From Papaver somniferum (lineage: Eukaryota > Streptophyta > Magnoliopsida > Ranunculales > Papaveraceae), in the NCBI RefSeq assembly GCF_003573695.1, contig NW_020650526.1, forward strand, positions 3,672,208 to 3,736,207: DNA of 64,000 nucleotides. Direction: 5' to 3'. The translations under genes and the position numbers were made by a program. This document shows, one piece after another, positions 44,167 through 57,260 of the stretch. Numbering within the stretch: position 1 is the first letter of the stretch; every line of letters starts with the position of its first letter. The notes under the pieces were generated by a model. It had not been told where the DNA came from. It did no database searches and saw only the letters and a program-made list of their open reading frames with translations.

Positions 44167-44418
44167 AACTTTTTTATTTAGGATGATGATGATGATGATG
44201 TTAATTTTTTTTAAAAAAAAATCAAGAAGAATATATCATTTGTAATCGACAGCTACACATGCATATGACTTGGATACCTAGCATGTGTAATTTTTTGGTT
44301 GAAAATTTTGTTTATTTTAGCATTTGTAACTCCATGTTACAAATGCATATGACTTGGATACCTAGCATGTGTAACTCCATGTTACACATGCATCTAACAT
44401 GTGTAACCAGAAGTTACA

Positions 44419-46813
44419 TGTTAGAGCATAGCTCGGTCGACCTCGCATGCGTTGCTATCTCAAGCATGTTTGTCAATGTTAGTGATCAAAACTATAAGTC
44501 TTGATTTCTAGCCTACATAGCTAAGTCTCGGACTAGGATAGAAAAGTGTAATTGAGCTCAAGGACTTCATGGCGATTCATCATACAACGACGAAGATATA
44601 CTCAAGGAATCGTGGAACTTCATCAACGAAAAGGTATGTGGAGACTTGAACTTATCTATCACTCAAAAGTCTATCTCTTCTATCTCCTACTTCTTATGAG
44701 ACAAAAGTCGTATGCTATATATACTGGATCATACACATTTGAAATTTTGAGACGAGTATATCTCTCCTATCTATATCTCGAAATCATGTGTTGGTAAAGC
44801 GTTTCGCTTTGATCAAGTTTATCTTCTCCTAGTGACGAAAGTCATGAAAAGTTTCAATTACTTTGATAATTGCTCTGACGCGAAACGGTCTGTGAATAAC
44901 GGCTATATAACGTCCTCTGAGAATGTTTCAATGATTGGAATGAGAGTTTAGATTAAATAACCATGTATTCATTAATCCGAAGTTTTCGAACTTTGTTGAT
45001 TGAGAGAAACCGGAGGAATTGGCTTTGCCAAGTCCGCGAACTGACGGAAGTTCTTGTACCGAGAATTTCTGCTGAGATTTTCCAAAAACTCGTTTGCGTG
45101 TAAGTTCGAGAACCTAGTCCGCGAACTGGCGAAAGTCTCTTTGCCGAGATTTTCTGCTGAGTTTGGAAAACTCCACCGGTTGTCTTAAGTCCGCGAACTT
45201 GTTTGTGAGATTAAGAGGTTATAATATAAAGATGTGCTCTGAACATGAAACTTAAATTACTAAGGAATGCTTTATGCAAACCGTGGCTATAAATTTCATG
45301 AGGCGATTCAATCGAATCGAATCATCTTTGTTTCAATTGTGTCTTGTGTAGTTACATAAGATCTCATAGCAATTGAACAACTCTTTAACTAGTTCATTTG
45401 AGTCAATTGAACTAGTTATGGTGAAGAAGAACAAGGTTAATATGAAATGCTCATATGGTTAACCTTTTGGGTTACTATGTTGAACCAACATATACGTACA
45501 CGTTTGGGCATGATTTTCACAAACCCAGTAAATGCCTACCCAAGTGTGTGTGACAAGCTAAGGTTTCGATATAACGATTGAGAAATATTAACTTGAATCT
45601 AAATCAGGTTTTCATCTAACGGTGAATATGGATTGCTTTGTAACTAAGGCAAAACCCTGATTTGAAGACTAAATAAAGGAGATATCTAGCATTGTAAAAA
45701 ACTAATCCCCACACGTCTGTGTGATACTAGTGCGCTCTCTACAGTAGATTCTCCTTTAACCTTTGGTTTTCTTCTCTAAAACCAGGTTAACGACTTAAAG
45801 ACTTCATTGGGATTGTGAAGCCAGACCGATACTACTTTTATCGTAGCTGTGTGATCTGATCTTGCATCTTCTATCGTACGAGTACAATCTTTAATTGGCT
45901 TGCGATCGTGAAATTTCTCTGATAGGCAAGATAAAGAAGTCACAAACATCTTCGTCTCACTGTTTGTGATTCCTCGAAAAACCGCCTGTATAGTCAGGAA
46001 GGATTGTAGAGAGGTGATTGATTAATCTAGGCTGTTCTTCGGGAATATAAGACCAGATTATCAATTGGTTCCTGTTCACCTTGATTTCATATCTTAAGAC
46101 GGAACAAAACCTAGGGTTTATCTGTGGAAGAAAGATTTATCCTTTGATAGGCTTTTCTGTGTGAGACAGATTTGTTTATTATCAAGTCTGCGATTTTGGG
46201 TTGCAGCAACTCTTGGTTGTGGGTGAGATCAGCTAAGGGAATCAAGTGCGCAGTATCCTGCTGGGATCAGAGGCGTAGGAGTATAACTGTACCTTGAATT
46301 AGTGGGAGACTGATTGGGGTTCAACTATAGTCCAGTCTGAAGTTAGCTTGGAGTAGGCTAGTGTCTGTAGCGGCTTAATACAGTGTGTATTTAATATAGA
46401 CTAGGTCCCAGGGTTTTTTTTTATTTGCGGTTTCCTCATTAACAAAATTTCTGGTGTCTGTGTTATTTCATTTTCCGCATTACATTGTTTATCTTTATAA
46501 TTGGAATAATACAGGTTGTGCGTTTGTGATCATCAATTGGAAATCCGACCTTTGGTTGTTGATTGATATTGATTGATCCTTGGACATTGGTCTTTGGTAC
46601 CGCCCAAGTTATCTCTCTTTGATAAAGACTCGCAGATTTCCATTTGCTTGAGTAAAGATCAAATCGAGAGATTGAGATATAAACTCTTTGATATATCTTT
46701 TTATTGATTGCGTCTAACTGTCTAGTTAATTCTCATAAAAAGTATATTGGATTTTGTCCATACAGATTGCTAAGAGAAATATTGGATGGTGTTGTTAGAC
46801 CCCCTCTTTTTCA
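44419..46813 (+). repeat. 5' LTR of long-LTR element (copy B)
   Basis: Matches 8613-11007 and is preceded by TTACA (44414-44418). The matching 3' LTR of this copy is not present before the window ends. Confidence 0.9.
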
Positions 46814-46815
46814 AT

Positions 46816-46830
46816 TGGTATCAGAGCAGG
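46816..46830 (+). other. primer-binding site, tRNA-iMet type (copy B)
   Basis: Same TGGTATCAGAGCAGG as at 11010. Confidence 0.9.
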
Positions 46831-46880
46831 CAAACACATTAAAGACCTTATAAGTCTGTGTTTGTAAGCGATCTGACTCT

Positions 46881-47597
46881 ATGGACAGTAGTGCTATCTC
46901 AATAAATGCACCACCAGATCCATGGATTTCAGAATTCTCTTCCATGAATGATTTAATTAAATCTGTAGAAGAAATTCTATTTAAACCTCCACCATGTTTA
47001 AAATCCCTTGAAGTGTTTTCAGGGATTGAAAAGAAGCTTGAGAGCTTATCTCTTGATGTTAAGTTATACCTCCAGAAAGAGCAAGAATCTCTTGACAGGC
47101 AAAATCAAGTTATGATGAATAATATTTATGTTGAGGTTGATATTGATTTACTAATCAGTGAGAGAAATGCTCATCCTCTGCGTAATCCAATTAGTTGTAA
47201 CAAACTAAACGAATTACAAAAGGATTTTAAATCTCAGTCATCTGAGTGTATCACCTCAAAGCATAAATTGATTCGTTGCTCAATTCCTGATACTTCATAT
47301 CAAGATAGTAGTATTTCCTTCTTTTATGAAGAAGCTAGGATGCATTTGTTTGTCAAAAGAGTTTCCCCTCGCAGTATTAAAAACTATCTGCAGAAACTGT
47401 TTTTTATAAGTTGGAAAACAAGAAATCAGAAACACAAATCCTTTTGGGTTCTCTTAAAGTTCTTTGATAGACTTATAAAAACAGTTCCTTGGGTGCTTCT
47501 CAACACTACAAGATGTAAGAGTTGCTGGAAAGAAACTCTCTCTTGGTGCCATGGTGAGCAAGACAATGTTCATCTCAACACAACTTGTTTGTGTTGA
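46881..47597 (+). CDS. unknown protein in gag position (copy B)
   Basis: Identical 238-residue frame to 11075-11791. Nothing further can be said from the second copy because there are no informative differences. Confidence 0.5.
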   Translation: MDSSAISINAPPDPWISEFSSMNDLIKSVEEILFKPPPCLKSLEVFSGIEKKLESLSLDVKLYLQKEQESLDRQNQVMMNNIYVEVDIDLLISERNAHPLRNPISCNKLNELQKDFKSQSSECITSKHKLIRCSIPDTSYQDSSISFFYEEARMHLFVKRVSPRSIKNYLQKLFFISWKTRNQKHKSFWVLLKFFDRLIKTVPWVLLNTTRCKSCWKETLSWCHGEQDNVHLNTTCLC

Positions 47598-49657
47598 AAG
47601 TGCATCCTCACCAAGGAATGCCCTGTTACGGTAAAGGAAGCATGAGAAATGGGGTACACAGATTGTATTCAGTAAGGCTGTAGACTTCGATTGAATTCTT
47701 ATAAAAAGGTATGTCTATAAACTTGAGCAATATTTGTGTTTTTACTTGCTTAAGTACTTATTATGATCCATGTACCTTGCTTATCGTTCATTTCTACCTA
47801 ACTTGATCCGTGTGTTAAGGTTCTTATATGTTTAGGTTTGAAAATAGTTGTTTGGGATGTTTGGACTTCATGGTACACATTCCAGGGATGCATACCATCA
47901 TTTAAAATCAAAATTCAGGGGTTTAAGTTCGCAAACCCAGTCTGCAAACTTTTTTTTGTCATGAAAATTCGTTTGCAAACCCGTATGCATATTTGACGTC
48001 GATATTCGGTAAACTTTTCTTGGCCGTAACTTCATCGTCCGAACTCGGAATGAACTCATTCTTTTTGCATTCTTTTCCTCTTTGAATTATCTTCAAAATG
48101 GAGATGAGAATTATTGATTTTGGATGAGTTAAGACTGGTATTTGTTCTGTCTCTTGTTTTGAGTGTTTTGCTCCATTTCGTCGCACTTGTTCCACTTCTC
48201 TTGGACTTGGGAACTTGGATTCTTGGAGTAATACTCTTCTAAGCTAATTTGTAGATTTTACTAGAATTTTGTTGGTGAATCACAAAGAAGTAAGTTCAAG
48301 AATGGAAATTAGTACGCATTGCTATGGGATTCTTGAATGTTCACAATCATCCTTTGTGAACTATGGTGCATGGTCGTTCGTGACTTTGTATGTTCTTCTT
48401 TGTGAAAATCTTTTTATACGCCTTTGGTAGCTATTCTTGGTGTAAATCCGGGCGGAAAAGATTGAGTCTACCCTCTAGGACAAATCATCTTATATGTGCA
48501 TTACGAGTTTGTCTTGTTGCCTAGGAAACTTCTTATGAGAATTTATTCTTATTTTTTAGAAGGATTACTAGAGTTTGGAATAGCCATTATTGTGAGTACA
48601 CATAGATATGTCCAATGTTTTCATCTTCATGTTTTTAGATTTATTGGTTTTAAATTCTAAAAATATTTGGAGGATGATGTTTTGCAATTTGTTATGGGAT
48701 ATTGGTGTTTACGTCCGTGAACTATGTTTGTCCCATATGCTGTCAAAAGTAAAGTCGTTCGTGATCGGTATTCTTGTATTGATTAAAGGATGAATGGACT
48801 TTTGACAATTACAAAAGTCATGCCTATGCAGTCATTTATTTGATGGAAAATAGGATGAAATCTTTTGTTTGACAAGGATAAAGTCTATTATGTCGTTATG
48901 CAAATAGTGATGGAAAATAAAATAGATCCTTGTATGTTATCCACGGTATTGATCTTCATTGATCCATCTTATTATGTTTTACCGTGAAGGCTCCATTGTG
49001 TGTCTTATGTTGAGCACGATAAAACTAAGTCGATTATTCTTATTGGATTTGTTGGTTCCGTAAGATGCTATATGTTGAGCATTATGAACTAAATTAATCA
49101 TCTTGGTTGGTTATTTAGTTATTTGCTCCGAAAGTCTTCATTTATCGAGCAAATCCTTTGACAATTAAATTGATTACTTTTGTGATTAGTTTGGTTGTTT
49201 ATATTCCAATTAGATTAATTATAAGTTCTCTTGTAATTAGTCTACTTGAGTTTTCATATATTCCACAAGTTCTTGTGTTGAGTATATGAACGGTTATACA
49301 AATCATGTTCTATTGGTTAATGTAGTCGTATATTCCGTAAGGTTTTTCCTTATGTTGAGTATGTGAACGATTAAGTTAGTCGTCTCCGTATGATTACCTT
49401 AGTCGTAGCTCCGTAAGTTTACTTATATTGAGCACCTTCAATTAAATTGATCACTTTTGTGGTTTGATTTAGTTGTGTATTCCAATTAAATTAATCATGG
49501 ATTTTCTTGTGATTAATTTGGTTGAGTTTTGGATATAAAAAATCATTTTTATGGTTTTTGGTGTCCAATTTAAAAATCCTTTTTTTTCTTTCGAAATTAA
49601 GGTCGCTCTTGTTGTTCTTTCGGGAATGACATCAAATAGGGGAGAGTTCTTTTGAAC
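47598..49657 (+). other. non-coding internal region of long-LTR element (copy B)
   Basis: Same as 11792-13851, with no coding support. Confidence 0.6.
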
Positions 49658-49660
49658 TTG

Positions 49661-50888
49661 CACTAGTAAAAAAATGATGTTCGGTAACAGTTAAAAACTG
49701 TTACTGTATTATTTCTGTAACAGTTTTAGTTTTTTCTGCGGTGTTACTAAAGCCCCTGTTACGGAAAGTTTACAAAACCTGTTACGGAATGACCATGGAA
49801 AAATGACTCATAAATTCTAAAACTGTCACTGTTAGTAATTTTTGGTAACAGTTTATTCAATATGTGTTACTAAATAATTGCTGCGGTAACTGTTGTTATT
49901 GTTTGAGTAACCGTAACAGTTTTTATGTAAACTCTCATAAAAAACAACATAAAGGTAAAAATTTATAGTGAAACTACCACCACCTCCACCACTAGCGACG
50001 CCACCACCTCCAACACCAGCACCGCTGCAACCATCACCACCATGCCCGCCACCATCGGGCCACCATTCCACAACCATAAGTTGGGCTTCTTGAGCTTGAA
50101 ATATAAATTTATAAAATTACTCTTCACAGGATTCGACCTTGAGACCTATTACACCTGACTATAACTCTTGAACCACTATTCCATGCTTTATTTTTGGTTA
50201 ATGTTATCCATATAAAATATTTATCCTCATTAAACAATGAACTATTGACCTCCACCACAACCTTTGTTACCACCACCTTCGTTGTCACCGCCCACCTATA
50301 ACACATTATATTGTAGTATTTCTACATATCATACCACTTGTTTATTATTTTTATTAGATTTGAGTTTCTATTAAATCTAGTGCACGAAATTGAATCAACA
50401 AGTAACTTGTGCCGGTCTAGAGGTAGGTAATCCTTTTGAAATGGATTCCAGATAACTAGTTATGTAGATAAATAGTAACAGTTGTTTTATAGAAATGTCA
50501 TGATAAGGCCAACTATAGTGACATATTAAATCTGTTACAGTAACATTGGTATATGGTAACGGTTGGTATAAAAAATGTTACGATAATTTCAACTACGGTG
50601 ACATATTAAATGTGTTACAGTATCATGGGTATATAGTAACAGTTTGTCTAAATAAATGTCTCGATAATGTCAACTATGGTAACATATTAAATCTGTTACA
50701 GTATCATGGGTATATAGTAACACTTATTATAAAAACTGTTACAATATACAACCTAGAAAACATTATGTAACAGTTCTTATAAAAACTGTTACCATTAGTT
50801 AACAACCTAATATTTAGTAACAGGTAATTTAAGAACTGTTATCTTATGAAAGATTGAACTGTTACTAAATGTCACTTTTCTACTAGTG
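49661..50888. mobile_element. non-autonomous CACTA transposon (copy B)
   Basis: Same ends and TTG duplications (49658-49660, 50889-50891) as 13855-15082. Confidence 0.92.
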
Positions 50889-50891
50889 TTG

Positions 50892-51252
50892 TGCTTAATG
50901 GTAATATCTTGCGGGGTGTGCGGCTGTGGAATTTTATAAGGGTTATCTTGTATCTTAAAACTCCTTGATGAATGCATTTAGATTCGGCTTTATGATTGCA
51001 TCTAAATTAAGTTGGTATGTATTTTTCTTTTAGTCTATGAAATGTCTCTTTTGGAAATTTCATTATGATCCCGTTCTTGTACCTTTGCCAATTTTATTGA
51101 CAAAAAGGGGGAGAAATATTGTAGTTCACACTACAAATACATATGGTTTTTGGATCATTGTGTAAGGGGGAGTGGTTTCCATGATCGAGATGGAGTATTG
51201 ACTAAGGGGGAGTGATACATATCACCATAGTATTATCGTTAAAGTCGTGATA
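50892..51252 (+). other. internal region of long-LTR element before Tat insertion (copy B)
   Basis: Equivalent of 15086-15446, with the purine-tract phrases. CAATT target bases are at 51253-51257. Confidence 0.6.
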
Positions 51253-51257
51253 CAATT

Positions 51258-51715
51258 TGTAGGATCAGAGTCTCGCAACAGTTATGTCTCAGCGAAGTTA
51301 ACAATGGTATTGCACAAAAGCGTCGAAGAACAATTTCAGAAACGACATCAGCAAGGATCATGAGAAAGATGTGATAGTCTCGCGAAAATTAGAAAGCTTG
51401 CGAAGTCAACATTTGTAAGGTTGCGATAATGTCGCAAACCATATCCGAAAATAAAGGACAGATTAGCTGTCATCCACTATGTATTTCCTTTATAAATAGT
51501 CATTCGAGTTGTAAAGGAAGGAGAGATATTTTTTGAGTGAGATATAAGTAAATAGGAGAGAGAAAGTTGAGAGAAGAGATCATTCTTGATTTCTTTATTT
51601 TCCTTGTAATAATATTCAGAAATTAATTAATAAAATTAAGAGTGTAAACCTAAAAATAGGCTGATCAACGATAAAATCATACAAGGGGTGTATTGTAGGA
51701 TTTCCTGCAACTACA
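51258..51715 (+). repeat. 5' LTR of Tat element (copy B)
   Basis: Matches 15452-15909. Primer site at 51719. Confidence 0.93.
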
Positions 51716-51759
51716 TAATGGCGCTAGAAACAGGGAGATTGAAGATCGAAAGTTGAAGA

Positions 51760-54700
51760 TTGTTGATTGAGAAAATTCAAATCAAGAAAGTGATTAAACA
51801 AATCAGTGAATCAGTTAGAGGAAAGATGAATAGAATTAATGAAAATGGCAAAAAATTGGAGTGTAATATGATAACAAAAAGCTTGGTTAATGAATTCCAT
51901 GAAAACATCAAAGGAAGAATACATAAACGAAATTTTGAAGGAAAGAAAATTATGGCGGTAGAAAAAACTTCACTTTTGAAAGATTGGGAAAAGCAAAGAA
52001 TTGTGTTCATGGCAGAAGAAATACCAAAAGAAAATTTGAATCATACATCTCCATTGGTTGTCACAGTGCCTATTACACGAAAAGAGAAGGATACAACAAT
52101 AAAATCCACCGGAGATTGGATGTTGAACAAAACTTTAATTGATGCAGGAAGTTCAGTTGATATAATATTTTATCATGCATTTCGGGGAATGTGATTTAAA
52201 GATGAAGAAATGTCCAATTCAACATATTTTGTTCACGGCTTTGGAAAATCCACAACAAAACCTAAAGGAGAAATAGTCGTACGAATTCCACTTTGAGAAA
52301 TCGAAACACATGTGACATTGTGTGTGGTGGATATGGAATCGCCATATAATATGTTATTAGGAAGATCTTGGATACATGCGATAAAAGTTGTGGTATCAAC
52401 GTTGCATCAATGTATTAAATTCCCCACTCTAAGTGGAATAGGTGAAATCAGAGGAGATGTTGATAATGCGAAATTATGTCATCAAATTGAAGTAAGGCGT
52501 TATGAAGAACAAGCAAAAAGGAAACAATTTCGCAGAAAATTGGTAAAGGAAGCAAAGAAGGAAGAAGAATTTAGAGTATATATGATAAGGGCAAAAGAAG
52601 GCAATGGAATACCCAGCAAAATTTCGGAAGAAGGAGAAGGATCCATAAAAGAAATTAAAGAACCCACACCAATGGGAGAACCTAAACCCAGTTACACTGC
52701 CGCAGAACCAACAAAAGAAATAAATGTTGGGACTGAAGAGGAGCCTCTAGTGTTGAGAATTGAAACCACAATGGATATAGAAGAAGAAGAAGAAAGAACT
52801 GTCAATTTACTGCGAGAATATAAAGATATTTTCGCAGGAAACATGTATGAAATACCAGGAATAGATCCAACAATTGCTTGCCACGGACTGGAGATTAAAA
52901 AAAATGTGAGACCATTTAAACAGAGAATAAGAAAAATCGCAATAATTTACCATTCCCAAATAGAAGAAGAATTACAGAAAATGCTGGAGGCAGGAATTAT
53001 AAGAGAAGCTAAATACCCAGAATGGATAGCGAATATGGTCATTGTCCCAAAGAAAAACAAGGGAATCATGATTTGCATAGATTACACTGATTTGAACAAA
53101 GCTTGCCCTAAAGATAGTTTTCCGTTACCCGATATTCCTCAAATGGTGGAATCTGTAGCAGGAAATGATAGGCTATCATCTTTAGAAGGGTACAAAGGGT
53201 ATAACGAAATTCCTCTCGCTGAAGAAGATCAAGAACATACTGCTTTCTTTGCTCCTAGAGGTTTATATTGTTATACGAAAATGACGTTTGGTTTGCGAAA
53301 TGCGGGAGCAACATATCAAAGAATGGTAGAGAAGGTGTTCGCAAAATGGATACACAAAACATTAGAAGTATACGTGGATGACATGTTGGTAAAGAGTAAG
53401 GAAGCTAAGGACCATGTACAAGACTTGAGGGAGATTTTTGAACAAATGCGGCAGTATAACATTAAATTGAATCCCGAGAAGTGTACTATTGGAGTTGCAT
53501 CGGGAAAAATTTTAGGCTACATTGTATCAAAGGAAGGAATACAGGTTGATCCGGAAAAAGTGCAAGCAGTTCGTGACATGCCAACACCAGCAACAATAAA
53601 ATATGTACAGAAGTTGAATGGGCTTCTAGCTTCGCTAGGGAGATTCATTTCGCGATCATCGGACAAATGCATATATTTTTTCGATATACTCAAAATGGGT
53701 GCGAAATTTAAATGGAGTGATGAATGTGAAAAGGCTTTTCAAGGAATCAAAGAACATCTTATGAATACAACTATCTTACAAAAGGCAGAACCAGGAGAAG
53801 AATTATTGATTTACCTTGCGACAACGTCGCATGCATTAAGTGTTGTATTATTGCGAGTAGACGCAGGAGTGGAGAAACCCATTTATTACATTAGCAAAAC
53901 TTTTAATACCGCAGAGAATAATTACTCAAAAATTGAAAAGTTGATCTTAGCATTAGTTTATGCATCATTTAAGGTCCGCATATATTTTCAAGCACACAAG
54001 ATAAGGGTATTAACAAAAGTACCAATTGAATCAGTGATGAAGAATTCTAAAAGATCAGGAAGGGTAGAGAGATGGAATGCACAAGTAGGGAATTTTGATA
54101 TTAAATATGAAGTTTTATCTTCACCAAAATCACAAGTTGTTACGGATTTCTTGGCAGAATTTCCTTTAGAAGAAGATGAAGCAGTAGAAGAAATGATGGA
54201 TGTAGAAGACGAACATGGAGATCCAAAAGATTTATTAACATAACCAAATAGAATGGAAATACTGGTAGATGGATCATCAAATGGATAAGGAAATGGAGTT
54301 GGAATTGTTTCAATTTCGCCAGAAGGAATAAAGATGGCTTTTTCATTCAGGTTGGAATTTGAATCCACTAATAATGAAACAGAATATGAAGCTGTGATAC
54401 ATGCATTAAAATTCCCAATAGAAATGAAACTAGAAAACGCCAGGATCACTAGTGATTCGCATCTAGTTATTCGCCAAATAAAAGGAGAGTATACTACAAA
54501 TGAACCATCCCTGAAGAAATACAAGAAGTTGGTTGAGGAATTGTCAGCGAAAATCCCAAAAATAAAATGGAGGCACATTTCAAGAAAGGATAATAGACTT
54601 GCAGACGCTTTTGCTTTCATCTCAAGTATGATGACAGATCCAACTGCGAGATGCATAAAAATACAAACACTTCTGTCACCATCAGTCAATAAAGAAGAGG

Positions 54701-56009
54701 AAGATGTGTATGTGATGGTCATAGATAATGAAAAATAAGAACAAATAAATAATGCCGCAGACTGGAGAATGGAGCTTCACGCATATTTGGTGAAAGTAGA
54801 AACACCAAGAAATAGATTGGAAACACACAAGTTAAAAAGCCGAGCAACGAATTATGAATTAAGAGATGGGTTGTTATACCGAAAATCTTTTAGTGGACCA
54901 TCACTCAGATGTTTGACACGAGAGGAAGGAGAAAATGTGTTGAAAATGTTACATAGTGGAGACGTTGGCAATCATAGTGGATGAAGATATCTTTGGCACA
55001 TAGAGCAAAAATGCAAGGTTATTACTGGCCATACATGCATGAAGATTCAAAACAAATATCAAGACGTTGTGAAGATTGTCAGCGGCATGGAAAGAAGATA
55101 CATGCACCAGGAGCACCATTGTCATCTTCAACCAGTGTGTGGCCCTTTGGAAAATGGGGCTTAGATATTGTGGGGCCATTTTTACCAGGAACTGGACAAA
55201 GAAGATACTTAATAGTCGCAATAGATTATTTCACAAAATGGACAGAAGTCAAGGCAGTACAACATATTCGCGACAAAGATATCTTTACATTCATATTCGA
55301 AAATATCATTTGGAGATTTGGAATTCCTGCACAGTTGGTATCTGATAATGGGAAACAGTTTGAGGGGCAGAACATAGAAATGTTACTCAATGCATTCAAG
55401 ATAAAATGTGGAAAGTCCACTCCTTTATATCCACAAGCTAATGGGCAAGTAGAAGCAACAAATAAGACAAATGCAGATATATTAAAGAAGAAATTAGAAG
55501 GACATCACAGATCATGGTGTGAACAAGTACATAATGCAGTATGGGCTTATAATACAACTAGAAGAGAAGCTACTGGAATGTCACCTTTTTGTTTAACATA
55601 TGGAGTTGAAGCGGTGTTACCAACAGAAGTTGTTATTCCGACAACAAAAAGAGAAGATTGGGAGGAAAATCTTAGTGCGGGTTTAATTCTAAACAAACTT
55701 GATGAATTAAAAGAAAAAAGAGAAAAAGCTTTACAACATATGGAGAATTATCAGCGAAGATTGGCTCGAGAATATAATAAACGTGTCAAGATACGTGAAT
55801 TTCAACCAGAAGATTTAGTTCTGCGAGAAACAACAATATATCAGCGAGAAAATGGTGGAAAATTAGCGAAAAAATGGGATGGACCTTACATCATAAAGGA
55901 GATAGTTGGAACATGAGCTTATAGATTAATGGACCCAGAAGGAAGAGATGTTGGTCATAGATTAGATAGACCATGGAACAGATTGTACTTGAAAAGATAT
56001 TATCCGTAA
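51760..56009 (+). pseudogene. Tat pol: protease, RT, RNase H, second RNase H, integrase (copy B)
   Basis: Same domain order, same lost reverse-transcriptase aspartate (glutamate codon at 53185-53187) and same stops and frameshift as copy A, shifted by 35,806. Protease D codon 52141, YVDD 53371, integrase D-D-35-E core in the 54981-55916 frame. Confidence 0.92.
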
Positions 56010-57260
56010 GAAGCTTTGAGAAGTTATGAATTCTGAAAGAATAATTGCAGGATTATTCATGACAAAACAAGATCATGATGTGCGAAATTTTCGCAGAGAA
56101 CAATGACATAAAAGAAAGGGGCGAACCTTTATGGCGTACACCCTAGTTCGCGAATAAAATTTCGCAAGAGGCAAATGTAAGACCTAAAGTACGTCATATT
56201 ATGGGGTACTTGTTACATGACTCAGGGAAAGGCTATACCGCCACCGGAACCTGAGTCATGGAGATTTGGGGTCAATAAAACTCATCCGGGAGAGGCACCT
56301 TGGATTCTCAACTTAAGAATATGACTTAGGTTGGGAGACTAAGGTAATAAGGACTCTCCAAAGGAGTGCAGATCTGATCAAGGCGCCGAGGTACACGGTT
56401 GAGTAAAGAGTGTCGAGGGCGTTTGAAGCGTCCTTGCCATTCTTGACAAGTCTTGGCTTATACTGCACTCGGCCCGAAGAAAACCCCACTTAGGGTGCAG
56501 TCTCGTAACCATAAGCCATATAGGTAAAAGGGATAAGAGGCTGCGAAAACAACTAGTTGTTGTTAAGACTGGATGGGAGGAGCTAACCTTGTATGGTAGA
56601 AGTACGCCTCCTTGAAGGGGAAACCAGTGGGAAGATAAGGGAGGCACCCTCCATTAGGGAGCTGATAAGTGTCTTAAGACGCAAATGTCATGAGGCTTAT
56701 TATTCGCAAGGATAATTAAGGCTTGTCATATTTGTGCAACATTCCTGAAGAGGCAATAATAAAAAAGAAAAAGATAAGATGAGATCAATGGGTTTTCGCA
56801 TGAAAGTGCGAAGACGTCCTGCGATTTCATCGCAAGACGGCAATGTCATGGGGCTTTATTTTCGCAAGAATATTTAGGCCTGTCATATTGTCGCAACATT
56901 CCTGAAGAGGCCATAATACAAAAGAAAAAGTTAAGACAAGATCAATGGGTTTTTGTATGAAAGTCCAAGGACGTCCTGCGATTTTGTCGCAATGACAAGA
57001 GATGGCATAATAAGACCTTTAATTGGGAAGGCAAAATAAGACCATATAATAAAAAAAACTAATTATAAGCATTTATAACAGATTATTTTTCGAAAGAAAG
57101 ATAATGAGAGGTAACTATGGGAATCGATATACAAGAAGCATTATCTTTCTTATCAACAAAATATTAAAAGAAATAGTTGACTCCAAAATCGATTGAAAAA
57201 TGTAGCTCTCAAAAGTAATAAAAATAAGACAGCTCAAGAAAACAAATCTAGGAAAGAAGC
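56010..57260 (+). other. post-pol non-coding region of Tat element (copy B)
   Basis: As 20204-21458. The repeat unit near 56775 lacks one GATGA of a GATGAGATGA pair present near 20965, the largest difference I found in the otherwise near-identical block. Confidence 0.6.
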